From Sulfurisphaera tokodaii str. 7 (lineage in GTDB: Archaea > Thermoproteota > Thermoprotei_A > Sulfolobales > Sulfolobaceae), in assembly GCF_000011205.1 (NCBI RefSeq), contig NC_003106.2:1936001-2000000 (forward strand): a stretch of 64,000 nucleotides of DNA. Direction: 5' to 3'. A model generated the notes under the pieces. That model did not search any database. It was not told the DNA's origin and saw nothing but the letters and a program-made list of their open reading frames with translations. Below, piece by piece: positions 15,714 through 24,915 of this stretch; positions within the stretch are counted from its first letter, which is position 1; each line of letters starts with the position of its first letter. Position numbers and translations under genes: made by a program.

Positions 15714-16595
15714 ATGGTAAGTAGTCTTAGTAGTAGGGATAAAGAATTGCTTACACCGAAAGAGGCTTGTGACATGCTGAATATTTCATATAGGACTTTA
15801 TTGAGGTGGATAAATGAAGGGAAAATAAAGGCGGTTAAACTAAACAGTGGTAGAATAAGAATACCATTAGAAGAAATTGAAAAAGTTATGGAAGAAGAAG
15901 ATAATGACAAAGACATAACTGCTATGATTATAAATGAATTTATGAATAGCTCGGAGCAACGAAAAAAGGACTATAAAAAATATACTGAGCTTGCTAAAGA
16001 GTTTGCTAGAAAGTTATTAAATAATACCATTATCCATATTTCGGTTTTACCTTCTACATATGAGAAATGTGGAATTGCGTGCTCTGAGGGGATCTCAATT
16101 TTAGGTAATATCTACGTATCTGAAGGTTTCTTTTCATTGCCCGAAAGCGTTAAAGAGTTTATAATAGCACATGAAGTAGCTCACATAATAAGAGGACATT
16201 CTATTACTAAATACGTGCTATCGATCTTCACTGGAGTATTACATGAAGAAGCACGGCAGTTAACAATGAGTAGTTTTAGAGACTCTAGAATCATTAAGAA
16301 AATAGCCAGGTTTTTTATTGGCGCTATTTTAGAAGCTTCTGTTTTATACGCAGATGCTACCGCTAACGCTCAAACAATAAAGCAACAAGAACTAGAAGCG
16401 GATAGCTATGCTGCTAAGTTAGTTGGTACTGAAAAGACAAAGGACTTTATTAAATTCCTTGAACTTTATAGGCAGGATTACAATAACATAAGCCATACCT
16501 CTCTTTTAGGGTTTCCTGCATTAACGATAGACGAGAGGATATCTAATCTAGAGAAATTAATTAAAGGAGGGTTAGATTGTGCCAATTTATGTTAA
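15714..16595 (+). CDS. MerR-type HTH fused to M48-like zinc metallopeptidase
   Basis: A 293-aa protein. Residues 12-58 (LTPKEACDMLNISYRTLLRWI ... IRIPLEEIEKV in two blocks) are an excisionase/MerR-type HTH very close to that of the IS607 recombinase at 9767. After a charged linker follows a peptidase domain: IAHEVAHIIRGH with the HExxH zinc motif (H153, E154, H157) and QQELEADSYAAKL, where E226 or E228 can be the third ligand. The zinc site looks intact. The gene overlaps the next one by 17 nt and shares an operon with a short Argonaute. It may be a proteolytic or autoregulated transcription factor; this role is inferred. Confidence 0.82.
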   Translation: MVSSLSSRDKELLTPKEACDMLNISYRTLLRWINEGKIKAVKLNSGRIRIPLEEIEKVMEEEDNDKDITAMIINEFMNSSEQRKKDYKKYTELAKEFARKLLNNTIIHISVLPSTYEKCGIACSEGISILGNIYVSEGFFSLPESVKEFIIAHEVAHIIRGHSITKYVLSIFTGVLHEEARQLTMSSFRDSRIIKKIARFFIGAILEASVLYADATANAQTIKQQELEADSYAAKLVGTEKTKDFIKFLELYRQDYNNISHTSLLGFPALTIDERISNLEKLIKGGLDCANLC

Positions 16596-17592
16596 TATGG
16601 TATTATTAAAGCCAAACAGTGACCAGATTACTGCATATTATATACCTCAAGAGGAAATACGAGGGAAAAACCAGAGTCAACTTATTAATTCTATAAAAAT
16701 GCAAGAAGACCTAGTAGTCTCATGGTTACCTTTTCAATATGAGAATTATAAACAGGGATTATACGTAACAACTATTGATAACAATGAGCTGCCTTCAAGC
16801 TTAGATGAGACTTTAAGTATTAATATGGAAAAGGTAAAGATAGGTTCTTCTTCATACGTAGCAACGAATTTATTGAGAAACGCATTTAAAAAGAGTGCAC
16901 AAAAGGACTTAACTAGATTTAATTGTAAGAAAGAGTCTTTTGGCGAGGATTTCTGCATAGAATTAGACCACAGAGACGCATTGAATTTAAATTTATCTGA
17001 CTATCTATTCGATAAATTTTGTGATATTAACCCAGAGTTATGTGGAGAGAAAGATTCAGAATGTTCAAAATTATTTAATGTAGTTAAACGATATTTCTTT
17101 AAATTCCAGCACGTGAAAGAAGGGAATAAAGACGCTATTTATCTTGTCATAAATTTTTCTTATGGGGTTAGACAGAACCTCGTACTAAAACATATTATTT
17201 CTCTAATTGGAAATAATATTAACTATGTTATAGGTACAATTGTTAATGTTAAACATAATAGATCATATACTGAAGTCTGTAGTGTAAAATCAGTTGATAT
17301 AAAATCTAATAAAATTAAGCTAGAATGTTATGGGAAAGAGAGGGAATTAGATATGGATAGCGATGCATTAATTACCATAAATCCTGTCTATAAGTCGTCA
17401 AGGTCACTCTTACAAAAAATATGCGCAAACTTTGATGAACATAAATATGAATTGAGCTCAAAAGTTAATCCAAAAGTATTTTATGATATTATTACAAATG
17501 ACTTAAATACATTAGTAAAGTTAATTGATCAATACCTAGTATTAAATGGAATAAAATATAACCTGGATAACAAGTTAGCTGTGGTGATCTAA
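16579..17592 (+). CDS. Argonaute-associated protein (SiAga1-like candidate)
   Basis: A 337-aa protein starting with GTG, directly upstream of the PIWI gene with no spacer (stop at 17592, ATG at 17593). No domain is recognisable by eye; the second half has strands such as IYLVINFSYGV and a helix-rich end. In short prokaryotic Argonaute systems the neighbouring gene usually encodes an APAZ-like protein corresponding to the N-terminal half of long Argonautes. In S. islandicus the reported partner is SiAga1. Position and size fit that role; homology needs a search. Confidence 0.6.
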   Translation: MPIYVNMVLLKPNSDQITAYYIPQEEIRGKNQSQLINSIKMQEDLVVSWLPFQYENYKQGLYVTTIDNNELPSSLDETLSINMEKVKIGSSSYVATNLLRNAFKKSAQKDLTRFNCKKESFGEDFCIELDHRDALNLNLSDYLFDKFCDINPELCGEKDSECSKLFNVVKRYFFKFQHVKEGNKDAIYLVINFSYGVRQNLVLKHIISLIGNNINYVIGTIVNVKHNRSYTEVCSVKSVDIKSNKIKLECYGKERELDMDSDALITINPVYKSSRSLLQKICANFDEHKYELSSKVNPKVFYDIITNDLNTLVKLIDQYLVLNGIKYNLDNKLAVVI

Positions 17593-18990
17593 ATGGAAAT
17601 ATTATATAATTTATATGAAAATTGTAAAGTCTACTACCGTATGGGATCTTCTGGTACTAACTTAGTGGACTCCAGATACTATATAATTAGGTTCGGTCCA
17701 TATTCTAAAGCTTCTCCTACAGATCCTAATATTAATGTAGACCATTATAAGAAAGTGTTGATAATTTGCAATAGGAAAGATAAAAGACTATGCGATAACC
17801 TTAAAAATGACCTAGAGAAAGGCCTCCCTAACAATCTGATATTTAAGCCTTTTAATGAGATTTTTGGGACTAAACTAGATTTCCAAGTAGTTGAATACGA
17901 CTCTGATAGATATGATGAAGAAAAAATTATGAAAGTGTATGAGGACGAATATGAACCAAGGACTTTTCCCCTAGTTATTACTCCTAAATTAGCAAAAAGC
18001 CAGATAGATAGTATCTACTATAGGGTTAAAGCGAGCTTCTTAGATAGTGGATTAGAAGAAAGGGCTACTCCGACACAAATAGTTACTGTGGATTTGCTTA
18101 AACAACGTGATGAAAATAAGAATACAAACTATAGCTGGTCATTATTGCCAATAGCAGTTCAGATGTTCACCAAGATGGGTGGTATACCGTATGCTCTTAA
18201 ACAGAGCTGTATTAACATAGGAAGTGAATTTAACGTACACTTTATCGGTTTAGGGCTTACTAGTGATCCTAGGAATAAGTTGAAGAGAGTAGGATTTGTA
18301 ACAATATTTAATGACAATGGTAGTCTTAGTTATATGGACTCTAATATTCTAGAGGATAATAAGACTGAATCTTATGGTAGGATAATATATAATGCTATAA
18401 ATAGAATTGTTAACTTAAGTAACACTAATAAGAGCTCGAATTATAATATCCTTGTAGTCCATTATAGTGGTAAAAGTCTTAGTAAGGATGATGACCAACT
18501 TATTAGAAACGCAATTCAAATAGCTTTAAGTAAAAAAAGAAATATTGAGGTTTATGTAGCAAAGGTCAGTAAGTCTAATATATTCCTTATAGATACTGAC
18601 AGCAAGACTACAGATAAACAAGGTAGCCTGACTTACCATCCTAGAATAGGAATAGTTCTTAAACTCAAAGATAATCTCTACCTTATGAATATGGGAGGAG
18701 CTATAACAGACAGGAAAATAAATTTACCTACTGGTGGATTTCCTTCTACTTTACTTATTTCTATCCATAAGGAACTCAGTAGTGGCGAATCTCTTGATGA
18801 CGATGATCTAGTCAAAAGTGTGTTCATTATGTCTAGGGTAAGTTATTCTAATTTATCTAATCCAGTATTGAGTGAGCCTATAACAATCAAGTATTCTAGG
18901 AGTATAGCATATTTAACGTTGAGATTATCATACTTAAACGAGAAAATAGAGTTACCAGAACATATCAAAAAAGTAATGTGGTTTATATAG
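17593..18990 (+). CDS. Short prokaryotic Argonaute (MID-PIWI, catalytically inactive)
   Basis: A 465-aa protein with the marks of the PIWI module: IYYRVKASFLDSGLEERATP and LLPIAVQMFTKMGGIPYAL (MID, guide 5'-end pocket region), then NVHFIGLGLTS, NILVVHYSGKSL, NLYLMNMGGA, LPTGGFPSTLLIS and PITIKYSRSIAYLTL near the end. The first catalytic Asp of the DEDx tetrad is absent (IGLGLTS instead of IGxDxx), as in inactive short pAgos. Such proteins bind a guide, sense foreign nucleic acid and trigger an associated effector. The C-terminus ends in hydrophobic VMWFI, like other Argonautes. It is convergent, with a 4-nt gap, to a membrane-protein gene. Confidence 0.85.
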   Translation: MEILYNLYENCKVYYRMGSSGTNLVDSRYYIIRFGPYSKASPTDPNINVDHYKKVLIICNRKDKRLCDNLKNDLEKGLPNNLIFKPFNEIFGTKLDFQVVEYDSDRYDEEKIMKVYEDEYEPRTFPLVITPKLAKSQIDSIYYRVKASFLDSGLEERATPTQIVTVDLLKQRDENKNTNYSWSLLPIAVQMFTKMGGIPYALKQSCINIGSEFNVHFIGLGLTSDPRNKLKRVGFVTIFNDNGSLSYMDSNILEDNKTESYGRIIYNAINRIVNLSNTNKSSNYNILVVHYSGKSLSKDDDQLIRNAIQIALSKKRNIEVYVAKVSKSNIFLIDTDSKTTDKQGSLTYHPRIGIVLKLKDNLYLMNMGGAITDRKINLPTGGFPSTLLISIHKELSSGESLDDDDLVKSVFIMSRVSYSNLSNPVLSEPITIKYSRSIAYLTLRLSYLNEKIELPEHIKKVMWFI

Positions 18991-18994
18991 ATAT

Positions 18995-19969
18995 CTATTT
19001 ACAGTTTGTATTATCAAAATAACATTTACATATTTTCTCCTCTTTTTCATACATCTCGTTTTCTTTTTTCTTTGTTTGTTTTGCTAGGTACTTATCATAT
19101 GCGGATAACCCTATTATAATAATTAAAGGTATAATAGTAATTATACTTATTAATGAACGATAGATAACAAATAGTACACTGGAGGAGATTACACTTGAAA
19201 GCGTCGTTAGTAATGGAATTAAGTTGTTAGTAATATTATTTAATGAAAGAGTATATTTATCTATTTTACTATGTTTATCTTTTAAATCATTTATCTCCTT
19301 TCTTAACTTATCAATTTCATTATTTAATTTTTCATAATCTGATTTTACTCTTTTAAATTCCTTATCTAAATAATCTACAATTCTCGAAATTGCTGGATCT
19401 TTAGAAATTATATCAAAATGCTCAGCAATCTCATCGTTAACAGGTAACATCAGAAAATTTTTATAATGTTCAAATTCCTTTTGAGCGTTATCGATGTTCC
19501 CAGAGCCAAGTTGAATTAGTATTAGACTCTTAAAGAAGTAAGCATAGCTAAACTCATCTATGTCTATGTTATCGATCATTTTTCTCATTTCATCGCAGAC
19601 TTCTTTTGAATAATTTATTGAAATTATACGTTTAAAGACTTCATTAAGTACTTCATACATCTTCTTCTCATCATAGCTAAATTTAATCCCATTAGTCCCA
19701 GTGAATTCATCATGAATTTTGTTAAATAGTTGTACAGCTTTATCCTTTTGTTTCTTTACAAAGAGTAAATGATAGGCGACTATCAAGTAAGGGTAATATG
19801 GAGAGGATAAACCAACAACTTTAGTGGAGGATCCGGTGCCATATACTAGATCATACAAATAGAGGTAGATGGGATGATCGGACAGTTTTTTAGAGTCATC
19901 TAAAGAGAGCTGAAGAATTAAAGAGTCGAGCAAATCACGTAAGGTATCGGTGAAGTAGTTTTCGGCCAT
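18995..19969 (-). CDS. Membrane effector candidate of the Argonaute locus (SiAga2-like)
   Basis: A 324-aa protein. Residues 1-195 are soluble and helix-rich, 198-240 look like a coiled coil (KLNNEIDKLRKEINDLKDKH), and two hydrophobic helices follow at about 250-270 and 273-292, with a charged, Cys-containing tail (CKCYFDNTNC). This is the layout expected of a cytosolic sensor domain anchored by C-terminal membrane helices. It ends 4 nt from the Argonaute stop codon. In S. islandicus, SiAga2 is a membrane effector that depolarises the membrane when the SiAgo complex is activated. Equivalence is inferred from position and topology. Confidence 0.7.
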   Translation of the reverse strand: MAENYFTDTLRDLLDSLILQLSLDDSKKLSDHPIYLYLYDLVYGTGSSTKVVGLSSPYYPYLIVAYHLLFVKKQKDKAVQLFNKIHDEFTGTNGIKFSYDEKKMYEVLNEVFKRIISINYSKEVCDEMRKMIDNIDIDEFSYAYFFKSLILIQLGSGNIDNAQKEFEHYKNFLMLPVNDEIAEHFDIISKDPAISRIVDYLDKEFKRVKSDYEKLNNEIDKLRKEINDLKDKHSKIDKYTLSLNNITNNLIPLLTTLSSVISSSVLFVIYRSLISIITIIPLIIIIGLSAYDKYLAKQTKKKENEMYEKEEKICKCYFDNTNCK

Positions 19970-20172
19970 AATTTTAAAACACCCAGTTATTAATTTTATG
20001 TTATATCAAACTGTTATATATTTATTAGACCAATAGACATGAAATTAGAGTTTTCGCAAATGTGCAGTTTGAGTAAATAAAGTTTAGAAGTAAGAATAAA
20101 AAAGATATAAAATGTATAAGTTTAGGACAAAAATTAGTTATACTAGAATTATAAATAGGTACTATAGTTTCT

Positions 20173-21093
20173 CTAAGAACCTATTGCCTTACTATTAATA
20201 TATATAATTATATCTAAAATTAAACTTAATGATGCAATACATATAAGAAATTCCATAATTTTAGCTATAAATAGTATATCCTCTACTAGGAATGCTATAT
20301 TATAATATGCTAAAATGGATATACTTACGGAAAATGCTAATAGTATAACAATTGATACTTTAACTATTGTTACTAACAAATTGTTTATAAACTCCAATAT
20401 CTTGCTCATTTTAAAGAATTTAAGCTCAATCTTGTCAGACGGGTCTTTAATCCTAGCTAGCTCATTATCAGAAATACGTTCAATTAAAATCCAAATAACA
20501 ACAAGAGAAATATCTAAACCAAAAATTAGAGCATCAACTATTGATGAAGCGTAGTCTAAAGGTAAAAAGTGAGCCAGACCGTTAAGTAAAGTTAGAAGTA
20601 AGGGGCCTATAATACTTACCAGAAATAGAATTGCATTAGTAATAGTTATGAATAAAATAGGAATATATAATATACAAGGTATAATAATACCGTAAATTCC
20701 TCTGATTATTTCTCTTTTTATATTGTTGTTGAAAGATCTAAAGAATAAAAATATATAAATAGCGTAAAGTCCAATAATTGCTAATAAATCTAAAAGAATA
20801 TATTCAAGATCTCCTACTAACATACTTACATTATATATAGTATTATCTAGTTCTTCTTCACTAGCATTATAATATATTATGTTAAACACAGTATAGTTAG
20901 CCGTAAATGTTTCTGCACTATTAAGATTTTTTAGTGTTTTATTTAATGGGGAAAATATATAGCTAAATATTAATTTTTCAGTATTACTATAGATACTAGC
21001 CGAAGAAAAATATAAAATAAAGCCATATACTACTAGAGCAATTATAATAATTGCTATGATGCCAGGTATTATGTAATAAATTTTTTGAATCAT
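20173..21093 (-). CDS. Multi-spanning membrane protein
   Basis: A 306-aa protein with about six or seven hydrophobic helices, the first at residues 5-29 and the last at about 275-300. Between helices 1 and 2 is an external loop with several N-x-S/T sites (ANYT, YNAS, YNVS), fitting N-glycosylation outside the cell. No family recognised. It lies about 200 bp upstream of the Aga2-like gene on the same strand but is not tightly coupled to it. Membership in the Argonaute system is possible but unproven. Confidence 0.65.
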   Translation of the reverse strand: MIQKIYYIIPGIIAIIIIALVVYGFILYFSSASIYSNTEKLIFSYIFSPLNKTLKNLNSAETFTANYTVFNIIYYNASEEELDNTIYNVSMLVGDLEYILLDLLAIIGLYAIYIFLFFRSFNNNIKREIIRGIYGIIIPCILYIPILFITITNAILFLVSIIGPLLLTLLNGLAHFLPLDYASSIVDALIFGLDISLVVIWILIERISDNELARIKDPSDKIELKFFKMSKILEFINNLLVTIVKVSIVILLAFSVSISILAYYNIAFLVEDILFIAKIMEFLICIASLSLILDIIIYINSKAIGS

Positions 21094-21411
21094 TACTAAG
21101 ACACCTTCTTATATTATCTCTAAAAATAAAAACTTTTTAAATTCATTTATGCTCTAATGTATCTGAATGAAGATTTTTCGGTAACCTTATTCGGGGTAGC
21201 ATTTGTAGGAAAATCGTTATATTCTATATTTTAATTAACATTCTACAAATATTTATTACTAATTCTAAGATTATTGTAATATATAAGTGTTTTAAAATAG
21301 AAGACTTATAATTTAAAGCTTGGTATTGTTGAAAACCATCTATTCCTTAAATTTTCCGTAAAATGTTATATAGTAAGAACACACAAATCGGCATTAAGAG
21401 TGAGAGTGATT
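21094..21411. other. Intergenic region with a fragment of the dispersed repeat
   Basis: Around 21199-21260 is TAGCATTTGTAGGAAAATCG followed by an AT-rich part that also matches 57371-57428. This is the left portion of the MITE-like family. No gene is apparent. Confidence 0.55.
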
Positions 21412-22553
21412 AGCATTTTACGTATTTTTCCTTCTCTTGAACAGTTTCTTAATCCCACCCAAAGATTGATAAATACTTTTTATCAACCTTGATATCCTCT
21501 TGGCTCCCAACTTCAAACCAAGGAAGTACTTGAATGAGAGGACCAGGAACAAGGAGAGGGCTTTCAAGGTTATGAAACCCTTGTTCCTAACCCATGTGAG
21601 GAAAGAGCTCTTCTCTAAGCCTAGCGCCTTTAGCTCCCTAATTACTATTTCAATATCCCAACGGTTTTCCCATGTTGTTATTATGTCTTCTGGTGTGTCA
21701 TTTGTGTTGGTCGAGAAGAAGTATCTTTTTCCCATACCTTTATAATTGTCTATTACGAGTAGTTTTATGGGGGTACCTAGGTATTCTACTAGGTATTCCC
21801 CTTCGGGGAACTCGGCAACTGGCACGTGTCTGCCACCCTCGACAACACGTGAGTTTGCCTTGAGTTCCCCGATAGTGTTAGGTAGTAGGGTTTTTGAGTT
21901 TACGTACCATGAGTCGAATGAGATGGTGGTAACGTTGTACTCGTTTAGGATTGTTGGTAGTGTTTCTAGGTATAGTTGGATTTTTGTTTTGTATTCTGCT
22001 TTTTCTCCTTGAGTATTTCGGCAACTTTTTGTGGTATGTATGGTATTATTGTTACCACGTAGGTTTCGTTTGTCCTCAGGTCTTTTATTGCTATTATTAA
22101 GAGTTGTATTGCTGGTTCGTATCTTTGTGTTCTCTGCAGTAAAAGGCTTGTGTTCCGTTTCTTGATACTGGTATTGCTCTTGCGTATTCTTTGTGGTTGT
22201 GTGTGTCGTCTATTATTAGTTGTACTGGGTGGTCTTTTACTATTTCTTTTACTATTTTGATCAAGTTTATGTTTGCCAATTTGTCAAGGTTTTTTAATAC
22301 TGTCTCGTAGTCCATGTCTACTGCTTGTGCTATTTCTGTTGCTGTCCCACCCATAACTCCTCCTAGTACTAGTCTTGTTAGTGTGTCTTTTCTCACGCTA
22401 GTCAAGGCTGTGAAGATTTGTTGTAATGCTTCTTGAAGTGTCTTGTAATACTCTTGGAGTAATGAGTTTGTATTCATCCGATATTTTGTTTGGCTAATTT
22501 TTAAAAAGTTTTTAAGGTTCCCTTAAACTGCAAGGATTTTCCTATAAATGCTA
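21412..22553 (-). mobile_element. ISC1217-like element, copy B (recent insertion, inactivated)
   Basis: A 1142-bp element with ends TAGCATTTTACG and CCTATAAATGCTA, flanked by the 6-bp direct repeat AGTGAT (21406-21411 and 22554-22559). The target duplication shows that it arrived by transposition. Its transposase gene is broken. It is almost identical to copy A at 25345. Confidence 0.93.
21418..22477 (-). pseudogene. Frameshifted ISC1217-like transposase
   Basis: Compared with copy A, the gene has lost one base near 22120 (reading turns to EHKDTNQQYNS and stop) and 8 bases near 22010. A two-codon segment (EY in NHKEYARA) is present here and missing in copy A. The N-terminal 117 residues and the last 135 residues remain in separate frames. 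Confidence 0.9.
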
Positions 22554-22737
22554 AGTGATAAAAAACATTAATAACTTTTGCATAACCGCTTTGCTGTTTC
22601 TATTGAAATATTTATGTATACAAGACTATCTAAAGTCTGGTCGTTTAAGCATAAATCTAAAGTCCATTTCCAATATTGCCCGTGAATAAGCTCAGTTTTA
22701 AGGTAAACTACTGCGTAAAAAGGTAGTTGTTGTAACG
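22554..22737. other. Gene-free segment with an open minus-strand frame lacking a start
   Basis: A minus-strand frame of about 60 codons (about 22570-22755), containing LPFYAVVYLKTELIHGQYWK, is open but has no good start and overlaps the end of the small membrane-protein gene. It could be a decayed gene. Confidence 0.25.
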
Positions 22738-22893
22738 TTATAAAGACTCTGCGATAGAGCCCACAATGGATAATACCTTACCTAACATCCTTATTATCTG
22801 CATGTCGTTATTTATATATAGATAAATTATAAAAATTATCAATTCAATAAATATTATTATAGTCACTATAATAACCCATATATCCATAGTCAT
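22738..22893 (-). CDS. Small single-span membrane protein (51 aa)
   Basis: ATG at 22893 (or the in-frame ATG at 22887, which is preceded by AGGTGATG, a good ribosome binding site). The protein has one hydrophobic helix, MDIWVIIVTIIIFIELII, then a short amphipathic tail (NNDMQIIRMLGKVLSIVG). A T/A-rich box resembling a TATA element (TTTTTATTTTTT) lies about 60 nt upstream. No family recognised. Small membrane proteins of this sort can be toxins or regulators, but nothing here decides it. Confidence 0.45.
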   Translation of the reverse strand: MTMDIWVIIVTIIIFIELIIFIIYLYINNDMQIIRMLGKVLSIVGSIAESL

Positions 22894-23194
22894 CACCTAG
22901 CTTTTCTTATTGGTAAGAATCGTTTTCATAACCATAAGAATGAGAGTGAGTGAAAAAATAAAAACTTTTTGCGTTTTTAAAGTTTCGATTTTTTGATATA
23001 TTTGTTAATTAGTTAAGACAAAGTTAATTTTTGATGATATTAACTAATGCTTTTTTAGTAAGTTATGTTATTATAAATCTGTATTATTTGTGCATTGAAT
23101 TATACTAATATAATAGAGAAAATTATAATTAGCAAAGGACACGTAATAGACATAATACTAACTGAAGATTTCTTTTTAATGAACAATAAAAATA

Positions 23195-23276
23195 AGGAAG
23201 TAAATTCAAAGTATTTGTTAGTTCATGAAAAATACTATAACTTTTTTATGGTAAGGGAATTTCCTTAAACTACTAA
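23195..23276 (+). repeat. Right-hand fragment of the MITE-like repeat
   Basis: Matches the last 80 bp of copies R1 and R2 (GTAAATTCAAAGTATTTGTT to TTTCCTTAAACTACTA). No other gene-like content was found in 22894-23505. Confidence 0.75.
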
Positions 23277-23505
23277 TCATGAAAAGAATCTGTAGCAAAA
23301 CTTTATCTATTTACGACTTCATTACGATTTATTATTACAGATAACTACCATAATGGTTATACTAAAACAGAACGCTAATTTTGTATTTAGCTAATTAAAA
23401 GCGTGGATTTGACGTAAAATATCACTCAGCGTATGTAGAGCATTTAGATCCCCATGTTTTTACTATTGTATGATTAAAGAACCTCGTCTCGACACACTAA
23501 GTTTG

Positions 23506-24915
23506 TTAACTTATAGCTCTTAAAATAGTGGATACGAACTTTAAGCCACGCGGTAAAAAGCCTTCTATGATTCTAATCTCGTCCTCACTAATTATCTTAA
23601 ATAATTTGAAGACAGAGATGATAACAACTACTATTAGGAAATCCATAAAAACTGGGTCAACAATTATTTCATAAGCACCGATAAGAGGAGTAATTGAAAG
23701 GAGGATAAGTTCTTTCTTAGCCGGAATGAAAACTGAGGTTCTAATTGCATAAAACAGAACAAAGAGAGAAGAAATAGTAGCTACAATAATCTGAGATATA
23801 GCCCCTCCCATTATCCCTATTTTAGGAATCAACAAATAGGAAGTGAGCACTACTAGGCTACCGTTTAAAACTGAGAGGATGAGAAAAGGTCTCAAATCCT
23901 TCTTAGCCGCAATAATGAAATTAGTTAAGGATCCAATAGAAAACGGGATGGTAGTTGAAATTAAAAGTATTATAAATACTTCAAGTCCAGCCTTATATGC
24001 CGGAAAGAAGCGATTAATTACTATCTCACCTATGGGAATAGAAATTATTACAGCAAGAAAAGTTAAGAGCGATAGAAGTCTAAAGGAAAGAGAAGACATC
24101 TTTTTCTCGTCTTTTCCTAAAGCTTTGTAAAAAGACGCTGTTGGTAGTAAAACGTTTCCTAAAGCTCCTAAAATCATCGAAGGTACTCCGGCTACTAACG
24201 CAGAAAATTGATAAATGCCTAGGTAATAAGAACCCAACAAGTATGCTGTGGTTACTCTATCCCCTTGAGAAGAAAAGAAACCAGATAAAGAAGAGAGATA
24301 AAGAGGTAGACCTTCCCTGAAGTGCTTAAAGAGAAAGGCAAAGTCTGGAGAAGGAAAGACTAATCCGACTTTTCTGCTCAGAAATGCATAATTCATAGAG
24401 ACTGAAATTATCCCTCCTAAAGTCCAAATCTCGATGAAGAGATAGATATTATGTAAAAGTACAGCGATTATTGATATTCCCCACCTTATAATTAGAAAGA
24501 GATTTCCTGTTATTGCTGATTCAGTGAACATGTCCATCCCTATAATTATTGCTGTTAATACGTTATTAAGGAGATAAAGGAAGAGATAAGGTATTGCTAA
24601 CTTAACGTAATTTGGGAAAATGAGAAGAATGAGGAAAAATGGAATAGCCAGAAAGGGAAATGAGAGAAATTTTCCTATTATGCTCTTATTTACTTCTTTT
24701 CTTGCGTAAAGGTATGATATTTCCCTTGTTATTATTGCACCAGGAATGAAGTAAAAGAAGGCCGACGTAACTACTTCGAGGAGTTGGATTATTGCAACTT
24801 TTCCGAAGAATGCAGGGTTAGAAATTTTAGCAGTAATAATAAAGAATATTAAAGCAACTATGACATTAGTAGTAGTCACGCTGAGGCTCTTTAACGCATT
24901 CTTTATTGGATTCAT
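23506..24915 (-). CDS. Polysaccharide/oligosaccharide flippase (Wzx/MATE-like)
   Basis: A 469-aa integral membrane protein with 12-14 hydrophobic helices and few charges inside them. The start (ALKSLSVTTTNVIVALIFF) and the pattern with GDRVTTAYLLGSYYLGIYQF near residue 215 are those of the polysaccharide transporter family of the MOP superfamily (Wzx, AglR). It probably flips a lipid-linked glycan to the outside. It lies near the carbamoyltransferase/methyltransferase pair and the glycosyltransferase cluster at 32-47 kb, which would make its substrate. Confidence 0.85.
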   Translation of the reverse strand: MNPIKNALKSLSVTTTNVIVALIFFIITAKISNPAFFGKVAIIQLLEVVTSAFFYFIPGAIITREISYLYARKEVNKSIIGKFLSFPFLAIPFFLILLIFPNYVKLAIPYLFLYLLNNVLTAIIIGMDMFTESAITGNLFLIIRWGISIIAVLLHNIYLFIEIWTLGGIISVSMNYAFLSRKVGLVFPSPDFAFLFKHFREGLPLYLSSLSGFFSSQGDRVTTAYLLGSYYLGIYQFSALVAGVPSMILGALGNVLLPTASFYKALGKDEKKMSSLSFRLLSLLTFLAVIISIPIGEIVINRFFPAYKAGLEVFIILLISTTIPFSIGSLTNFIIAAKKDLRPFLILSVLNGSLVVLTSYLLIPKIGIMGGAISQIIVATISSLFVLFYAIRTSVFIPAKKELILLSITPLIGAYEIIVDPVFMDFLIVVVIISVFKLFKIISEDEIRIIEGFLPRGLKFVSTILRAIS

